Below are positions 1-8,501 of a stretch of 64,000 nucleotides of DNA, one piece after another (position 1 is the stretch's first letter; each line of letters begins with the position of its first letter). The stretch lies in contig NZ_FRCM01000006.1 in the NCBI RefSeq assembly GCF_900142915.1, positions 385,503 to 449,502 on the forward strand, given 5' to 3'. The DNA comes from Mucilaginibacter sp. OK098. GTDB taxonomy: Bacteria; Bacteroidota; Bacteroidia; Sphingobacteriales; Sphingobacteriaceae. The translations under genes and the position numbers were made by a program. The notes beneath the pieces were generated by a model, which saw only the letters and a list, made by a program, of their open reading frames with translations, did no database searches and had not been told where the DNA came from.

Positions 1-340
1 TTTGACCCGTTTTAAAAATAAAGGCAAAGATCATTACTTACAATTTGTACATGATTGCATTGAAAACTATGATTCGGCAGATATGCAGCTAAATACATCT
101 GAAATGGCCGAGAAAATGTTTGTAACCTCAAAAACCATTAACCGTTATTTTAACAAGGTGGTTGGCACATCGCCCAAAAACTATTTCACCATATTGCGTA
201 CCCGCACCGCTTTAACAGCCTATGTAAATCAAAAGTGTGTTTTTACGCCTTATGATTTTGGGTACTATGATATGAGCCATTTTTATAAAGATGTGGTTAA
301 GTTTACCGGGCAAAAGCTTACTGCTAACAGCATAAAGTAA
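1..340 (+). CDS. AraC-family transcriptional regulator, C-terminal part (cut by window edge)
   Basis: The open frame runs in from the left edge, so only the last 112 or so residues are visible. They resemble an AraC/XylS-type DNA-binding domain: a first helix-turn-helix (SEMAEKMFVTSKTINRYFNK) followed by a conserved-type segment, DFGYYDMSHFYKDVVKFTGQ, matching the family pattern GFxDxSHFxRxFKxxxG. This domain normally binds promoter DNA as two HTH units. The ligand-binding N-terminus is outside the window, so no target or signal can be named. The TTG at position 2 is an edge effect and not a real start. Assignment to the family is fairly safe; the specific role is unknown. Confidence 0.75.
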   Translation, partial: LTRFKNKGKDHYLQFVHDCIENYDSADMQLNTSEMAEKMFVTSKTINRYFNKVVGTSPKNYFTILRTRTALTAYVNQKCVFTPYDFGYYDMSHFYKDVVKFTGQKLTANSIK

Positions 341-351
341 AAGCAGGCTGA

Positions 352-948
352 TCAGGCCTCCGCTAATTCTTTCAAAATATTCTCAGCGCCCTGGATCGTC
401 TTTTTATACCTTTTAAAAACCCATGTGGTAAACCAACGAAAGAATGGAAATGCAACAACATACCACATCCATAGCCTGGTTACTTTAAACAGATCCACCC
501 CATCAATAAGCTTACACATAACAGGCAATATGGTGAGCATAAGCACGGCCCCCAAATAAAAGGTTAGTTTTTGAACAAACACAAATTGTATTTTACCTTT
601 TGAATAATCTGATAATGCCTGTTTTAAATTATTATTTGAAATGTTAATTGAGCTTAACTTATTAACCGCCCTAAGAGATAGCAGGGCCAACAGCAATGAA
701 ATTACGGCAGAAGCCACGCCGCAAACTTGTAGATACCAGATACCAAGTTGTTGAAAGTTTATAAATATAAATAAAGCCGTTGCCACACAAACCAACGAAC
801 CTATAATTTCCGGAACTATTATCTTACCGATTTTGCTTCTGTAATTTACTTGTGTCATTTTTATAATTAGTGAATCTGTTAATTTTTTTTGTTTTTCAAT
901 CTCTGCGGACATTTCGCCCCAAATGGTTTTCATTTCTTCCAATTCCAT
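352..948 (-). CDS. Membrane protein paired with an ECF sigma factor
   Basis: This 198-residue protein begins with a charged amphipathic cytoplasmic stretch (MELEEMKTIWGEMSAEIEKQ) and then has about four hydrophobic segments (roughly 45-67, 72-92, 125-147, 158-175). It starts 12 bases after the stop of the ECF sigma gene at 961-1443, so the two are almost certainly co-transcribed. A membrane protein directly downstream of an ECF sigma gene is often the anti-sigma factor. This one lacks a visible zinc-binding anti-sigma motif (HxxxCxxC) and a periplasmic FecR-type domain, so the anti-sigma role is inferred from position and topology only. It may instead be a sensor or partner of unknown action. 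Confidence 0.75.
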   Translation of the reverse strand: MELEEMKTIWGEMSAEIEKQKKLTDSLIIKMTQVNYRSKIGKIIVPEIIGSLVCVATALFIFINFQQLGIWYLQVCGVASAVISLLLALLSLRAVNKLSSINISNNNLKQALSDYSKGKIQFVFVQKLTFYLGAVLMLTILPVMCKLIDGVDLFKVTRLWMWYVVAFPFFRWFTTWVFKRYKKTIQGAENILKELAEA

Positions 949-960
949 GGTTTTATTTCT

Positions 961-1443
961 TTAATTAATCTGGGTTATCAGCTTTTGTTTAATTCTCCCC
1001 AGCCGGGTACCTACATTGGTAGTGCTAAACCCGGTTATGCCTGCTATTTCATCGTATGATTTTCCTTCAAGGTACAACAGGATAATGCCTTTTTCTATGG
1101 TATCCAATTTCTTTATCTGGCTATACAAAATTTCAACTTGCTCTTCTTTTAGCGTATCATTTAGGTCTGGTTTATTCAGGAGCAATTCATCTATCGGGAT
1201 ATAACTTCCTTTCCTTTTCTCTTTATTTAAATGAGCTATAGCTGTATTTAAAGCAATGCGGTACATCCAGGTACTGATCTTTGATTCACTCCTAAAAGAA
1301 CCGAAAGATTTCCAAAGCTGGTAAACGATCTCCTGGTAAAGATCCTGCTCATCTTCCCTGCTATTGGTATATACCTTGGTAACCTTATAAATAAGTCCGG
1401 CGTTTTCTTTTATAACTTTTATAAATTTTTCTTTACTATTCAT
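961..1443 (-). CDS. ECF-type RNA polymerase sigma factor
   Basis: This 160-residue protein has the two-domain layout of group 4 (ECF) sigma factors. Region 2 contains DLYQEIVYQLWKSFGSFR and STWMYRIALNTAIAHLNKEK, which contact the -10 element and core polymerase. Region 4 ends with a helix-turn-helix (KSYDEIAGITGFSTTNVGTR) that contacts the -35 element. The length is usual for the family. The ATG at 1443 is the natural start. It is first in a two-gene unit with the membrane protein downstream, which suggests membrane-linked control of its activity. The target regulon cannot be read from the sequence. Confidence 0.9.
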   Translation of the reverse strand: MNSKEKFIKVIKENAGLIYKVTKVYTNSREDEQDLYQEIVYQLWKSFGSFRSESKISTWMYRIALNTAIAHLNKEKRKGSYIPIDELLLNKPDLNDTLKEEQVEILYSQIKKLDTIEKGIILLYLEGKSYDEIAGITGFSTTNVGTRLGRIKQKLITQIN

Positions 1444-1635
1444 TGAAAAACCGGACTACTCTTAATTAGTATGGAAAGTGGCTGAAAAATCACAGCAAAA
1501 ACAAATTATTTTACAAATGAAGATAAAGCTTTATTCAATTTATAATTGGGGATTCTTCGCTATAATGGCATTCGGTAAAGGATTTATAACAATTTAGCGT
1601 ATTGAAAGCTGTGTTTTAGAAATCAGCGTCTTAAA

Positions 1636-1647
1636 AATTTGCAAATT
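1636..1647. promoter_or_regulatory. Palindrome upstream of toxin-antitoxin pair, possible operator
   Basis: A 12-bp perfect palindrome, AATTTGCAAATT, lies 9 bases before the GTG start of the toxin-like gene. HTH antitoxins of type II systems usually repress their own operon through such sites, so this is a candidate operator. It is AT-rich and short, so chance occurrence is possible. Confidence 0.3.
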
Positions 1648-1656
1648 AACTTATAA

Positions 1657-2187
1657 GTGAATATCTTTACATTGGAAATATGGGATGATGAAGCAAATAA
1701 ATGTACATTTTATACTGTACGGAAGGAAGATGCGGAGGAGAATGAAACTGACAAGTTCTTTAAAAAGTATGATGCAAATCCTGAATCAAAGAGAGCAGCC
1801 CAGGAATTACTAAGTTTCGTTCTGGATAGTATAGGTGAAGATCATGGAGCAATCGATGCTTTATTTAACAGATTTGAAAATGAAGTTATTGGATTACCCA
1901 ATAAAGGCAAGGTTAATGTAAGTGGCGTAGTTTTCCTTTATCCAAATTTTCCGTTAAGATTATATGCCCTAAGAATAGGTGATCGCAACGATTTGGTCAT
2001 TTTGTTTAATGGCGGGTTAAAATCTGCGCAAACAAACCAAGGCAGTAAGGATCTTAATATAAAATGGATAGAGGCTTGCCAATATGCAAAACGTATTGAA
2101 GAAGCTTTACGGGATGGGGAAATAATTATTAATTATGAAAAAAGAAAAATTCTTTCGGATAATGGCAACGAAGAGATTTTCTTATAA
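1657..2187 (+). CDS. HigB/RelE-like toxin of a type II toxin-antitoxin pair
   Basis: This 176-residue protein starts at a GTG. Its centre (VSGVVFLYPNFPLRLYALRIGDRNDLVILFNGG) resembles the beta-sheet core of the phage-derived Gp49/HigB-like RelE superfamily, whose members cleave mRNA at the ribosome. It is followed after 11 bases by a small XRE-type HTH gene, the toxin-first order typical of HigBA. At 176 residues it is longer than classical HigB (about 90-120), the excess lying at the N-terminus and in a lysine-rich C-terminal tail. I infer the toxin role mostly from this arrangement and the weak core resemblance. A non-toxic protein partnered with a regulator remains possible. Confidence 0.6.
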   Translation: MNIFTLEIWDDEANKCTFYTVRKEDAEENETDKFFKKYDANPESKRAAQELLSFVLDSIGEDHGAIDALFNRFENEVIGLPNKGKVNVSGVVFLYPNFPLRLYALRIGDRNDLVILFNGGLKSAQTNQGSKDLNIKWIEACQYAKRIEEALRDGEIIINYEKRKILSDNGNEEIFL

Positions 2188-2198
2188 AACTACTTAGT

Positions 2199-2474
2199 AT
2201 GAGAAGTAAGGTTGCTGAAAAAATACAAAAGGAAACCCCCGAAGAAGTTAGAATTTTCGTACGTCAATATACGGATATCGTTTTACGAATAAACCAAATT
2301 TTGAAAGCAAAAGGTTATACGCAAAAAGATCTGGCCGAAAAAATGAAGAAAAAACCTTCAGAAATTAATAAGTGGCTAAAAGGCAGTCATAATTTAACAC
2401 TCAAAACCCTGGCTAAATTGGAAGCAGAATTAGGTGAGCCCATTATATATACTTCTAGGGAACAGGTTGTTTAA
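2199..2474 (+). CDS. XRE-family HTH antitoxin (HigA-like)
   Basis: This 91-residue protein carries a clear HTH_3/XRE helix-turn-helix over about residues 28-80 (ILKAKGYTQKDLAEKMKKKP, then SEINKWLKGSHNLTLKTLAK). The N-terminal 25 residues are charged and could bind the partner toxin. It lies 11 bases after the toxin-like gene, implying one transcript. The likely role is to neutralise the partner and repress the operon through an upstream site. The HTH assignment is solid; the antitoxin role is inferred from size and order. Confidence 0.8.
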   Translation: MRSKVAEKIQKETPEEVRIFVRQYTDIVLRINQILKAKGYTQKDLAEKMKKKPSEINKWLKGSHNLTLKTLAKLEAELGEPIIYTSREQVV

Positions 2475-2543
2475 GATTGTCCGTTTTTTACTAAAAATCC
2501 TTCTTTGAATGCTTTTACTTTGATGAAAAAATAAACGATCATC

Positions 2544-4001
2544 ATGACAAAGCAGATCCTACTTATATTCTTCTTCATAATTTCTTTCCGGCTGGCCTCA
2601 TTTGCTCAGCAAAAGGAAAGCTATACCCCAAAAATTGAACCTTGCGATTGTATATTTAAGGCCGACAGCAGCTTGAAAACCCGCTGTGCTTATTTAGTTG
2701 TACCCGAAAACAGGAATAAACCAAATGGCAAAACTGTAAAGCTGCCTTTTATATATGTTGAAAGCAACAATCCCAACAAGCAAAAAGACCCTGTGCTATA
2801 TACTGCAGGCGGACCTGGTGCAAGCTCGTTGCGTGGTGTGAGTTTTATTCATTATCGCCGGTTTATTAAAAACAGGGATTATATTGCTTTTGAGCAACGT
2901 GGCACAACCTACGCAAAGCCTTGCCTTTCGTGCGATGGGATCAGCGAAGCGGTAAAAAACGCCTATCGCAAAAACCTGCCTTTAGACAGTACCCTCGTAG
3001 CGGAGGCCAAAAACTGCCGTAAAAAGCTGATTGCAGATGGGAATGATCTTTCAGCCTATAATACCATTGAAAATGCGGCAGATATAGAAGACCTACGCCG
3101 CGCTTTAAAAATAGACTCCATAAATTTGATAGGCATCTCCTACAGCGGCGGGCTTATGCTTACCGTTCTACGCAACTATCCGCAGCATATCCGATCTGTG
3201 ATCCTTGATTCGGCGCTTCCGGGTTTTGTGAATTATGAAGAGGATGCCTTATTCAGCATTAACCAATCTTTTAATAAGGTGTTTGGCAATTGTGAGCGAG
3301 ATTCAAGCACTAATCCATTATACAATAACATAAAGCAGCGGTTTCAACAGTATTTCACATCTATAGGTGATAAAGTGTTTACTTTAAAATACCTGGAAAA
3401 AGGTGCAGCCGACAGCATCAGCATAAAATACAGGCGCAGTGACATCATTGACTTTTTGATGGATAAGCTTACCAGCAATGCCGAGCTGAAAAATGTGCCC
3501 TACATGGTTACCCAATTTATTGCCGGCAATCAAAATATATATATGACTGCTTATTTCGATAACATCTTTAATACCGGCAAAAGCAATACACTGGGCATGC
3601 GTTATTCCATGTATTGCTCTGAACAGATCAACTTTGCAGACCAGTATCTGATTGATAAGCAAAATGAGATCTTCCCCTACCTTGCTGGTTACCGCTTTAA
3701 TAATGTTGACCACCCGTTATGTAATTGCTGGAATGTAAAGAGTGTTACCGGCATTGCCAAAACTCCTGTATATTCAAATATTCCGGCTTTGCTCTCAACC
3801 GGGGATACCGATCCGTATTGTCCGGCATTTTATAATGATGTTATTCATCATTTTATGCCCAACAGTCAGCGGGTGTTGTTTACTGATAAAACCCATGGGC
3901 CTGCATTGAATTCAAGGGAAGGCGATGTTTTGATAGCGCAGTTTCTTGATCATCCTTATCAGCCAGTACAGGTTGACGGGAAGAAAATAACTACGTGGTA
4001 A
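2544..4001 (+). CDS. Secreted alpha/beta hydrolase, TAP-like / proline iminopeptidase type
   Basis: This 485-residue protein begins with a signal peptide (MTKQILLIFFFIISFRLASF-AQ). An alpha/beta-hydrolase fold follows, with the oxyanion-loop motif TAGGPGASS near residue 88, a nucleophile elbow GISYSGG around Ser199, an acid in STGDTDPY and a terminal histidine in DKTHGPA. The TAP-like C-terminal region is present, and several cysteines suggest disulfides. These enzymes are exported peptidases or esterases; the substrate is unknown. The position two residues after the nucleophile is Ser rather than the usual Gly of GxSxG. The esterase-TPR gene follows 48 bases downstream on the same strand. 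The hydrolase class is confident. Confidence 0.85.
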   Translation: MTKQILLIFFFIISFRLASFAQQKESYTPKIEPCDCIFKADSSLKTRCAYLVVPENRNKPNGKTVKLPFIYVESNNPNKQKDPVLYTAGGPGASSLRGVSFIHYRRFIKNRDYIAFEQRGTTYAKPCLSCDGISEAVKNAYRKNLPLDSTLVAEAKNCRKKLIADGNDLSAYNTIENAADIEDLRRALKIDSINLIGISYSGGLMLTVLRNYPQHIRSVILDSALPGFVNYEEDALFSINQSFNKVFGNCERDSSTNPLYNNIKQRFQQYFTSIGDKVFTLKYLEKGAADSISIKYRRSDIIDFLMDKLTSNAELKNVPYMVTQFIAGNQNIYMTAYFDNIFNTGKSNTLGMRYSMYCSEQINFADQYLIDKQNEIFPYLAGYRFNNVDHPLCNCWNVKSVTGIAKTPVYSNIPALLSTGDTDPYCPAFYNDVIHHFMPNSQRVLFTDKTHGPALNSREGDVLIAQFLDHPYQPVQVDGKKITTW

Positions 4002-4049
4002 GTGGCGATAATTAGTGAGTCGGTGAATTAGTGATTTAAAGGTTTTTTT

Positions 4050-5243
4050 ATGAAAGTATTTATAACCCTTATATTTTCTATCATTTGTGTATCTGCATTC
4101 TCCCAAAAAAGAGATAACCGGATAGTAATAGGCACTATTGATACAGTTTATTCAAAGATCCTGAATGAAAAGCGGACGCTGATGATCCATGTGCCGCAGG
4201 GTAATAAAGACGAGCGCTACCCGGTTTTGTATTTGCTTGATGGGGAGGATCATTTTTACTCGGCCGTTGGTATTGTAAAGCAAATGGCAGGTGTAATCCC
4301 GGATATGATAATTGTAGGGATCGCCAATACTGTCCGCGACAGGGATCTTACACCAACTCACGTAAAAACAAACAACGGACAGGATAATTTATCAGGCGGC
4401 GGTGAAAACTTTACCCGATTTATTGCAGATGAATTATTCCCGTATGTTGATGCACATTATCCAACGGCGCCATACCGGGTTTTAAGCGGGCACTCATTAG
4501 GCGGCTTAACAGTTGTAAATATTTTACTTAACCATACCAAAATGTTTAATGCCTATATAGCCATTGAACCAAGCCTATGGTGGGATAGTAAAAAGTTATT
4601 GAAACAGGCACAGCAACAATTAGCATCAATTGATCTCTCTAAAAAATCGTTGTTCGTAGCCATTGCCAACAACATGCCGCCTGGTGTTGATACCATTAGC
4701 GTAATGAAGGATACGCTTAACAGCAATACGCAGGTAACCCGCTCGGTATTACCATTTGTTAAAGCTTTAAAAGATGCCAAACCCAAAAGCCTGCGATGGG
4801 GCTACAAGTTTTATCCTAATGAGCGCCACGGCACCGTTGAGCTTAACGCCGAGTACGATGCATTGCGTTACCTGTTTAACTATTACCCCTTCAGGAGCAG
4901 TCAATTTGACGAGCACCCTAAATTGAATGTAGATTCCGTACTTGCCGCTCATTTTAAAATGCTTTCGGATAATTTTGGTTATACTGAACTCCCGCCGGAA
5001 TCATTGGTAAACAGCCTGGCTTACCATTGCTGGGAGCTTAATAAACCCAAAGAAGCCTTTTCGCTTTTTAAAAGAAACGTCGATAATCACCCGCAAAGCG
5101 CTAATGCATTTGACAGTCTTGGTGATTTTTATGCCGGAACCGGGGATAAACAAAAAGCAATTGAAGCTTACGGCAGGTCATTGAGCTTGCAGGAAACTGT
5201 GGATACGAGAAGGAAGCTGGAAGAATTAAAGGCGAAGAAGTGA
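4050..5243 (+). CDS. Secreted esterase (esterase D / ferric-siderophore-esterase fold) with C-terminal TPR
   Basis: This 397-residue protein has a signal peptide (cleavage after SAFSQ) and a putative-esterase domain over about residues 25-275. Ser149 sits in GHSLGG and His260 in YPNERHGTVEL, which fit the nucleophile and base of a triad. Residues about 300-395 form a tetratricopeptide-like tail (NAFDSLGDFYAGTGDKQKAI). Relatives include S-formylglutathione hydrolase-like, feruloyl and siderophore esterases, so the substrate cannot be fixed. It shares the segment (S/A)xILNEKR and the HGTV motif with the esterase at 51371-52879, which has other C-terminal modules. It is probably co-transcribed with the hydrolase upstream. 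Confidence 0.85.
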   Translation: MKVFITLIFSIICVSAFSQKRDNRIVIGTIDTVYSKILNEKRTLMIHVPQGNKDERYPVLYLLDGEDHFYSAVGIVKQMAGVIPDMIIVGIANTVRDRDLTPTHVKTNNGQDNLSGGGENFTRFIADELFPYVDAHYPTAPYRVLSGHSLGGLTVVNILLNHTKMFNAYIAIEPSLWWDSKKLLKQAQQQLASIDLSKKSLFVAIANNMPPGVDTISVMKDTLNSNTQVTRSVLPFVKALKDAKPKSLRWGYKFYPNERHGTVELNAEYDALRYLFNYYPFRSSQFDEHPKLNVDSVLAAHFKMLSDNFGYTELPPESLVNSLAYHCWELNKPKEAFSLFKRNVDNHPQSANAFDSLGDFYAGTGDKQKAIEAYGRSLSLQETVDTRRKLEELKAKK

Positions 5244-5256
5244 AGTGGAAATATCA

Positions 5257-5338
5257 GACTTACGAAGTTTTAAAACGGCAACGCCTTCAATGAGGCCGTT
5301 AAAAAACAAACAAACTCGAATTAAACTTCTTAAGTCTT
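5257..5338. terminator. Nested inverted repeat between convergent genes
   Basis: AGACTTACGAAGTTTTAA at 5257-5274 pairs imperfectly with TTAAACTTCTTAAGTCT at 5322-5338. A second AACGGC/GCCGTT pair lies inside. The structure sits between the plus-strand esterase and the minus-strand DUF420 gene, so it may end or protect both transcripts. Confidence 0.45.
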
Positions 5339-5353
5339 TGTTCATGAAACAAC

Positions 5354-5929
5354 CTAAAAGTGATAATAAGGCGATACCATTACATAAACAATAACACCTG
5401 TTATTGTTACATAAAGCCAGATAGGGAATGTCCATCTAACCAGTTTTTTATGTTTTTCAACCTGCATTTGCAAGCCGCGGTAAAAGCTTAACAAGATAAG
5501 TGGTAAAACGCCTGCTGCCAGTATGATGTGCGAGATCAATATGGTTAGGTAAACCGTTCGAAGTCCGCCAACCGCATTTCTTTCAACGTCTGACAATACG
5601 CCATCACCATCCAGGTCACCAAATACTGTTTCTTTTTTCATCAGGTAATGGAACGTAATGTACGATACCAGGAAAAGCGACGACAGGCAAAAGGCTAATA
5701 TATTTATCCGTTTGTGCATTATAATATTGCGCTGCCTGATAAAATATAAGGAGAGTAACAACAGCAAACTGCATGTACCATTAAGTATAGCATTAAGCTT
5801 TGGCAGATAAAGCGTAAATGAAGGTGTAACATCAGGCACAGGCAAAATTTTCCTGTTAAGGATCACCACTACAGCAAACACAAATATGGATACTGCTGCT
5901 ACAAAACGGAATATAAATTTATCTGTCAT
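5354..5929 (-). CDS. DUF420 family membrane protein (cytochrome oxidase assembly context)
   Basis: This is a multi-spanning membrane protein of 191 residues from the ATG at 5929; an in-frame TTG at 5944 gives a less likely start. Hydrophobic helices lie around residues 9-27, 41-59, 71-92, 117-140 and 163-186, with the family-typical HYLMKKETVFGD and YLTILISHIILA segments. DUF420 proteins are usually encoded beside SCO and cytochrome oxidase genes. Some relatives (CtaM in Firmicutes) are needed for oxidase assembly, but this is a different organism and function is inferred from context. It is the last gene of the minus-strand respiratory block, 158 bases after the SCO gene. Confidence 0.8.
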   Translation of the reverse strand: MTDKFIFRFVAAVSIFVFAVVVILNRKILPVPDVTPSFTLYLPKLNAILNGTCSLLLLLSLYFIRQRNIIMHKRINILAFCLSSLFLVSYITFHYLMKKETVFGDLDGDGVLSDVERNAVGGLRTVYLTILISHIILAAGVLPLILLSFYRGLQMQVEKHKKLVRWTFPIWLYVTITGVIVYVMVSPYYHF

Positions 5930-6087
5930 GTTTTTGAGATTCAAGAATCAGGAAGTCGAGAGGCAAGATAGCAGTTAATGTCATCCATAGTACCCTGGTT
6001 ATCTCCTGATCCAATTTATTGCCTGATTTTATTTATTTATCTTATTTCTTGACTCTTGACATCTTGGCTCCTGCTTCTATCTTCCTT

Positions 6088-6789
6088 CTAATACAAAGGC
6101 GTATCGTTCTTTCGCAGCTCGTCAGATATCAATACTTTAATTTCGTCATTCAGTCGTTCAGCTTCTAATGTTGATGCGCCTGTATAGTACCCCCTGATGC
6201 GTCTGTCGCGGTCAATTAATATCACCTGATCGCTGTAAACAAAATCATTAGAGCCTGTTTGCAAAGCGTTTACTAAAAGGCCTTTGCGGGCCATGTTATA
6301 TATAGTGCTTGTATCGCCGGTTAAAAACAATCTTTTTGAAGAAAGGTCTTTAAAGCCCGCAGCATATTTTTTTAAAGCCGCAACATTATCATGCTTCGGA
6401 TCAACTGTTATGGATAAAAAATACACCATCTTATTCCTGGTATAAAAGGAATCGATAGCATTAACATTCCTGTTCATCAACCCGCAAACCGAAGGGCAGC
6501 CTGTATAAAAAAAGTTTACTACCAGTATTTTGTTGTCAAGGGTTTTAAGCGATACTGCTTTCCCATTCTGATCGGTTAAATTGAAATCGGGAATGGTATG
6601 GTAGATGGTATCCTGAACATCTTTTCCGTTAACCTTATGCGTGGTTTTGGCTACCTGTTTAGGGCCAAAAACGGCGAGCGGTTTATACCTGTTTTTACCG
6701 TGAGCGGTTAGTAAATAATATAAAAATCCTGGTACTACTAAAACGAGTACCAGGATCGTGATCTTTTTCAGTATGCCGGCTTTCTTCAT
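6088..6789 (-). CDS. SCO1/SenC family protein, copper delivery to cytochrome oxidase (copper histidine replaced)
   Basis: This 233-residue protein has an N-terminal membrane anchor (about 10-28) and a thioredoxin-like SCO domain. The CxxxC copper site is present as Cys98 and Cys102 (GCPSVCG). SCO proteins normally bind copper with these two cysteines plus a histidine before the last strand, usually in a context like (L/I)HSxxxxLID. Here the matching stretch reads FVYSDQVILID, with Tyr185 where the histidine is expected. It could still act as a thiol reductant or a weaker copper chaperone. It overlaps the subunit IV gene by one base and clearly belongs to the oxidase assembly operon. Confidence 0.88.
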   Translation of the reverse strand: MKKAGILKKITILVLVLVVPGFLYYLLTAHGKNRYKPLAVFGPKQVAKTTHKVNGKDVQDTIYHTIPDFNLTDQNGKAVSLKTLDNKILVVNFFYTGCPSVCGLMNRNVNAIDSFYTRNKMVYFLSITVDPKHDNVAALKKYAAGFKDLSSKRLFLTGDTSTIYNMARKGLLVNALQTGSNDFVYSDQVILIDRDRRIRGYYTGASTLEAERLNDEIKVLISDELRKNDTPLY

Positions 6790-7142
6790 TACAGCCTTAG
6801 GTCAATCCAATAGTGGCTCTCGTTTGTAAGTACCAATATTAAACCGATTATAAAAAGAATCGGGACTATAATAGCCAGGGCAAGGCCTACTTTTTCAAAC
6901 TTTAAGTGCATAAAGTATGCAACTATATAAAATGCCTTAAATAAAGTTAAAACAATATAAATAGGGTTTATCCAGTGCGATGGCCAATGGTAAGTAGGAG
7001 CCAGCCAAAGTGCTATAATAAACTCAATACAGGTTATACCTAATAATATGAAAAACACTTTCCATATTCTACCCCTGGTCATTGTATCATGCTCTTCGTG
7101 CGCGGCACCATCTGCATGGATATGTGTAGTTTCTGATGACAT
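6789..7142 (-). CDS. Cytochrome c oxidase subunit IV family protein
   Basis: This 117-residue protein has three hydrophobic segments (about 30-47, 57-78, 86-107) after a hydrophilic histidine-containing N-terminus, matching the small prokaryotic subunit IV (COX4_pro) family. It supports assembly or stability of the heme-copper oxidase in the inner membrane and has no redox centre. Its stop codon overlaps the SCO start by one base, and it lies 20 bases after the subunit III gene. Confidence 0.88.
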   Translation of the reverse strand: MSSETTHIHADGAAHEEHDTMTRGRIWKVFFILLGITCIEFIIALWLAPTYHWPSHWINPIYIVLTLFKAFYIVAYFMHLKFEKVGLALAIIVPILFIIGLILVLTNESHYWIDLRL

Positions 7143-7162
7143 ATATAAATAGGGTTAAATTA

Positions 7163-7897
7163 TCAAACTAAGTAAAAAAACGTAAATACAAACACCCACA
7201 CCAAATCTACAAAGTGCCAGTAAAGGCCAACCTTTTCGATCATTAAATAGCTGCCGCGTTTTTGATAGGTGCCTAACAACACATTAACGGTTATTATAAT
7301 GTTAATGACAACACCTGAAAATACGTGGAAGCCGTGGAAGCCTGTTATGGTAAAGAATAAGTTTGCAAACTGGTGCGATGACATTTGCTGCTGAGCCAGC
7401 GTAACGTTAGCCCCATGTTGCCAAAATTCCTTTAGGGTCTCTGCGTTCGGTATAGCTGACCACCAAAAACCTTCGCTATGCAGGTGATTCCACTCCAATG
7501 CCTGGCAGCTTAAGAACATAAGGCCACCAATAATAGTACCTATCATCCACCACACAACTTCTTTTTTTGCGTTGCGGTGCCCGGCCTCAACAGCCAGTAC
7601 CATAGTAACAGAGCTCATGATGAGGATAAAGGTCATTAAACCCACAAAAACCAGGGGAGCGCCATGTTCAATCGATGTTCCGGGAACTGATTGAAATACT
7701 AAAGAAGGCGACGGCCAGGTTGGGGCGCTAAAACGTAATGCTCCATAAGAGATCAGTAATGACGAAAAGGTAAACGCATCCGAAAGGAGGAAAAACCACA
7801 TCATCATTTTACCATACTCTACGTCAAAAGGCGATTTGCCTCCAGACCATGGTGTTGATTTTACCTCATCAACTTGTTGTGTTACTGCTGTACTCAT
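7163..7897 (-). CDS. Cytochrome c oxidase subunit III
   Basis: This 244-residue protein has about six to seven membrane segments and the subunit III hallmark ITGFHGFHVFSGV, along with LYWHFVDLVWVFVF at the C-terminus. Subunit III stabilises the catalytic core and proton uptake and carries no metal. It is the longer of two adjacent subunit III homologues; the other is at 7917-8501. The tandem pair is seen in other Bacteroidota oxidase loci. Confidence 0.92.
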   Translation of the reverse strand: MSTAVTQQVDEVKSTPWSGGKSPFDVEYGKMMMWFFLLSDAFTFSSLLISYGALRFSAPTWPSPSLVFQSVPGTSIEHGAPLVFVGLMTFILIMSSVTMVLAVEAGHRNAKKEVVWWMIGTIIGGLMFLSCQALEWNHLHSEGFWWSAIPNAETLKEFWQHGANVTLAQQQMSSHQFANLFFTITGFHGFHVFSGVVINIIITVNVLLGTYQKRGSYLMIEKVGLYWHFVDLVWVFVFTFFYLV

Positions 7898-7916
7898 TTG
7901 TACTTGGATAATTGTT

Positions 7917-8501
7917 TTAATTTTGGTTCAAAAGTAAAAAAACATACAGATAAATCCACATAATATCGAGAAAATGCCAAAAAATAGACGCCATTTCCAT
8001 CTTAAATATATTCTTTACCTGCGGTATGTTTCTATAAGTGGCTAATACAGTATTAAGTAATACCAATAAGCCGGCAATAATGTGTAGCAAATGCATCCCG
8101 CAAAACACATAAAGAAACGTGCGTGATGCATTTGGATCTGTAAAGTATATACCCATTTTATAGGTCAATACATAACAGGCATAAACCTGCACTGCGAAAA
8201 AAGCAATGCCTAAAAAAAATGTAACCCATAAAAAAAGTTGCTGCCTGGCAATTTGCAATCCTTTTGCCGCCTTTGAAGCCATAAACAGGGTTATACTGCT
8301 TATAATTATAACTAGGGTACTGTATAAAAACGGCTGTGGTATTTGTACATTAAGTCCATGTCCCTTTCCTCCGCTGTAAACTATAAAGCCACTGGATAAA
8401 GCCGCAAAAAACATAAACGAAGTGAATATAAAAATCCACATGGTAAACTTTTTGGCTCCCAGGTTTAATTTTTCTTCTTGTCGTTGTATCTGAGCCATCA
8501 T
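7917..8501 (-). CDS. Heme-copper oxidase subunit III family protein (short form)
   Basis: This 194-residue protein has about five membrane helices and subunit III-type motifs (FCGMHLLHIIAGLLVLLN and FWHFLDIMWIYLYVFL). It lacks the first two helices found in longer subunit III proteins. It overlaps the heme O synthase gene by four bases (ATGA), so the two are translationally coupled. Two ATG codons occur in tandem at its start; I use the first. It is likely either a true subunit or an assembly partner of the oxidase. Confidence 0.88.
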   Translation of the reverse strand: MMAQIQRQEEKLNLGAKKFTMWIFIFTSFMFFAALSSGFIVYSGGKGHGLNVQIPQPFLYSTLVIIISSITLFMASKAAKGLQIARQQLFLWVTFFLGIAFFAVQVYACYVLTYKMGIYFTDPNASRTFLYVFCGMHLLHIIAGLLVLLNTVLATYRNIPQVKNIFKMEMASIFWHFLDIMWIYLYVFLLLNQN

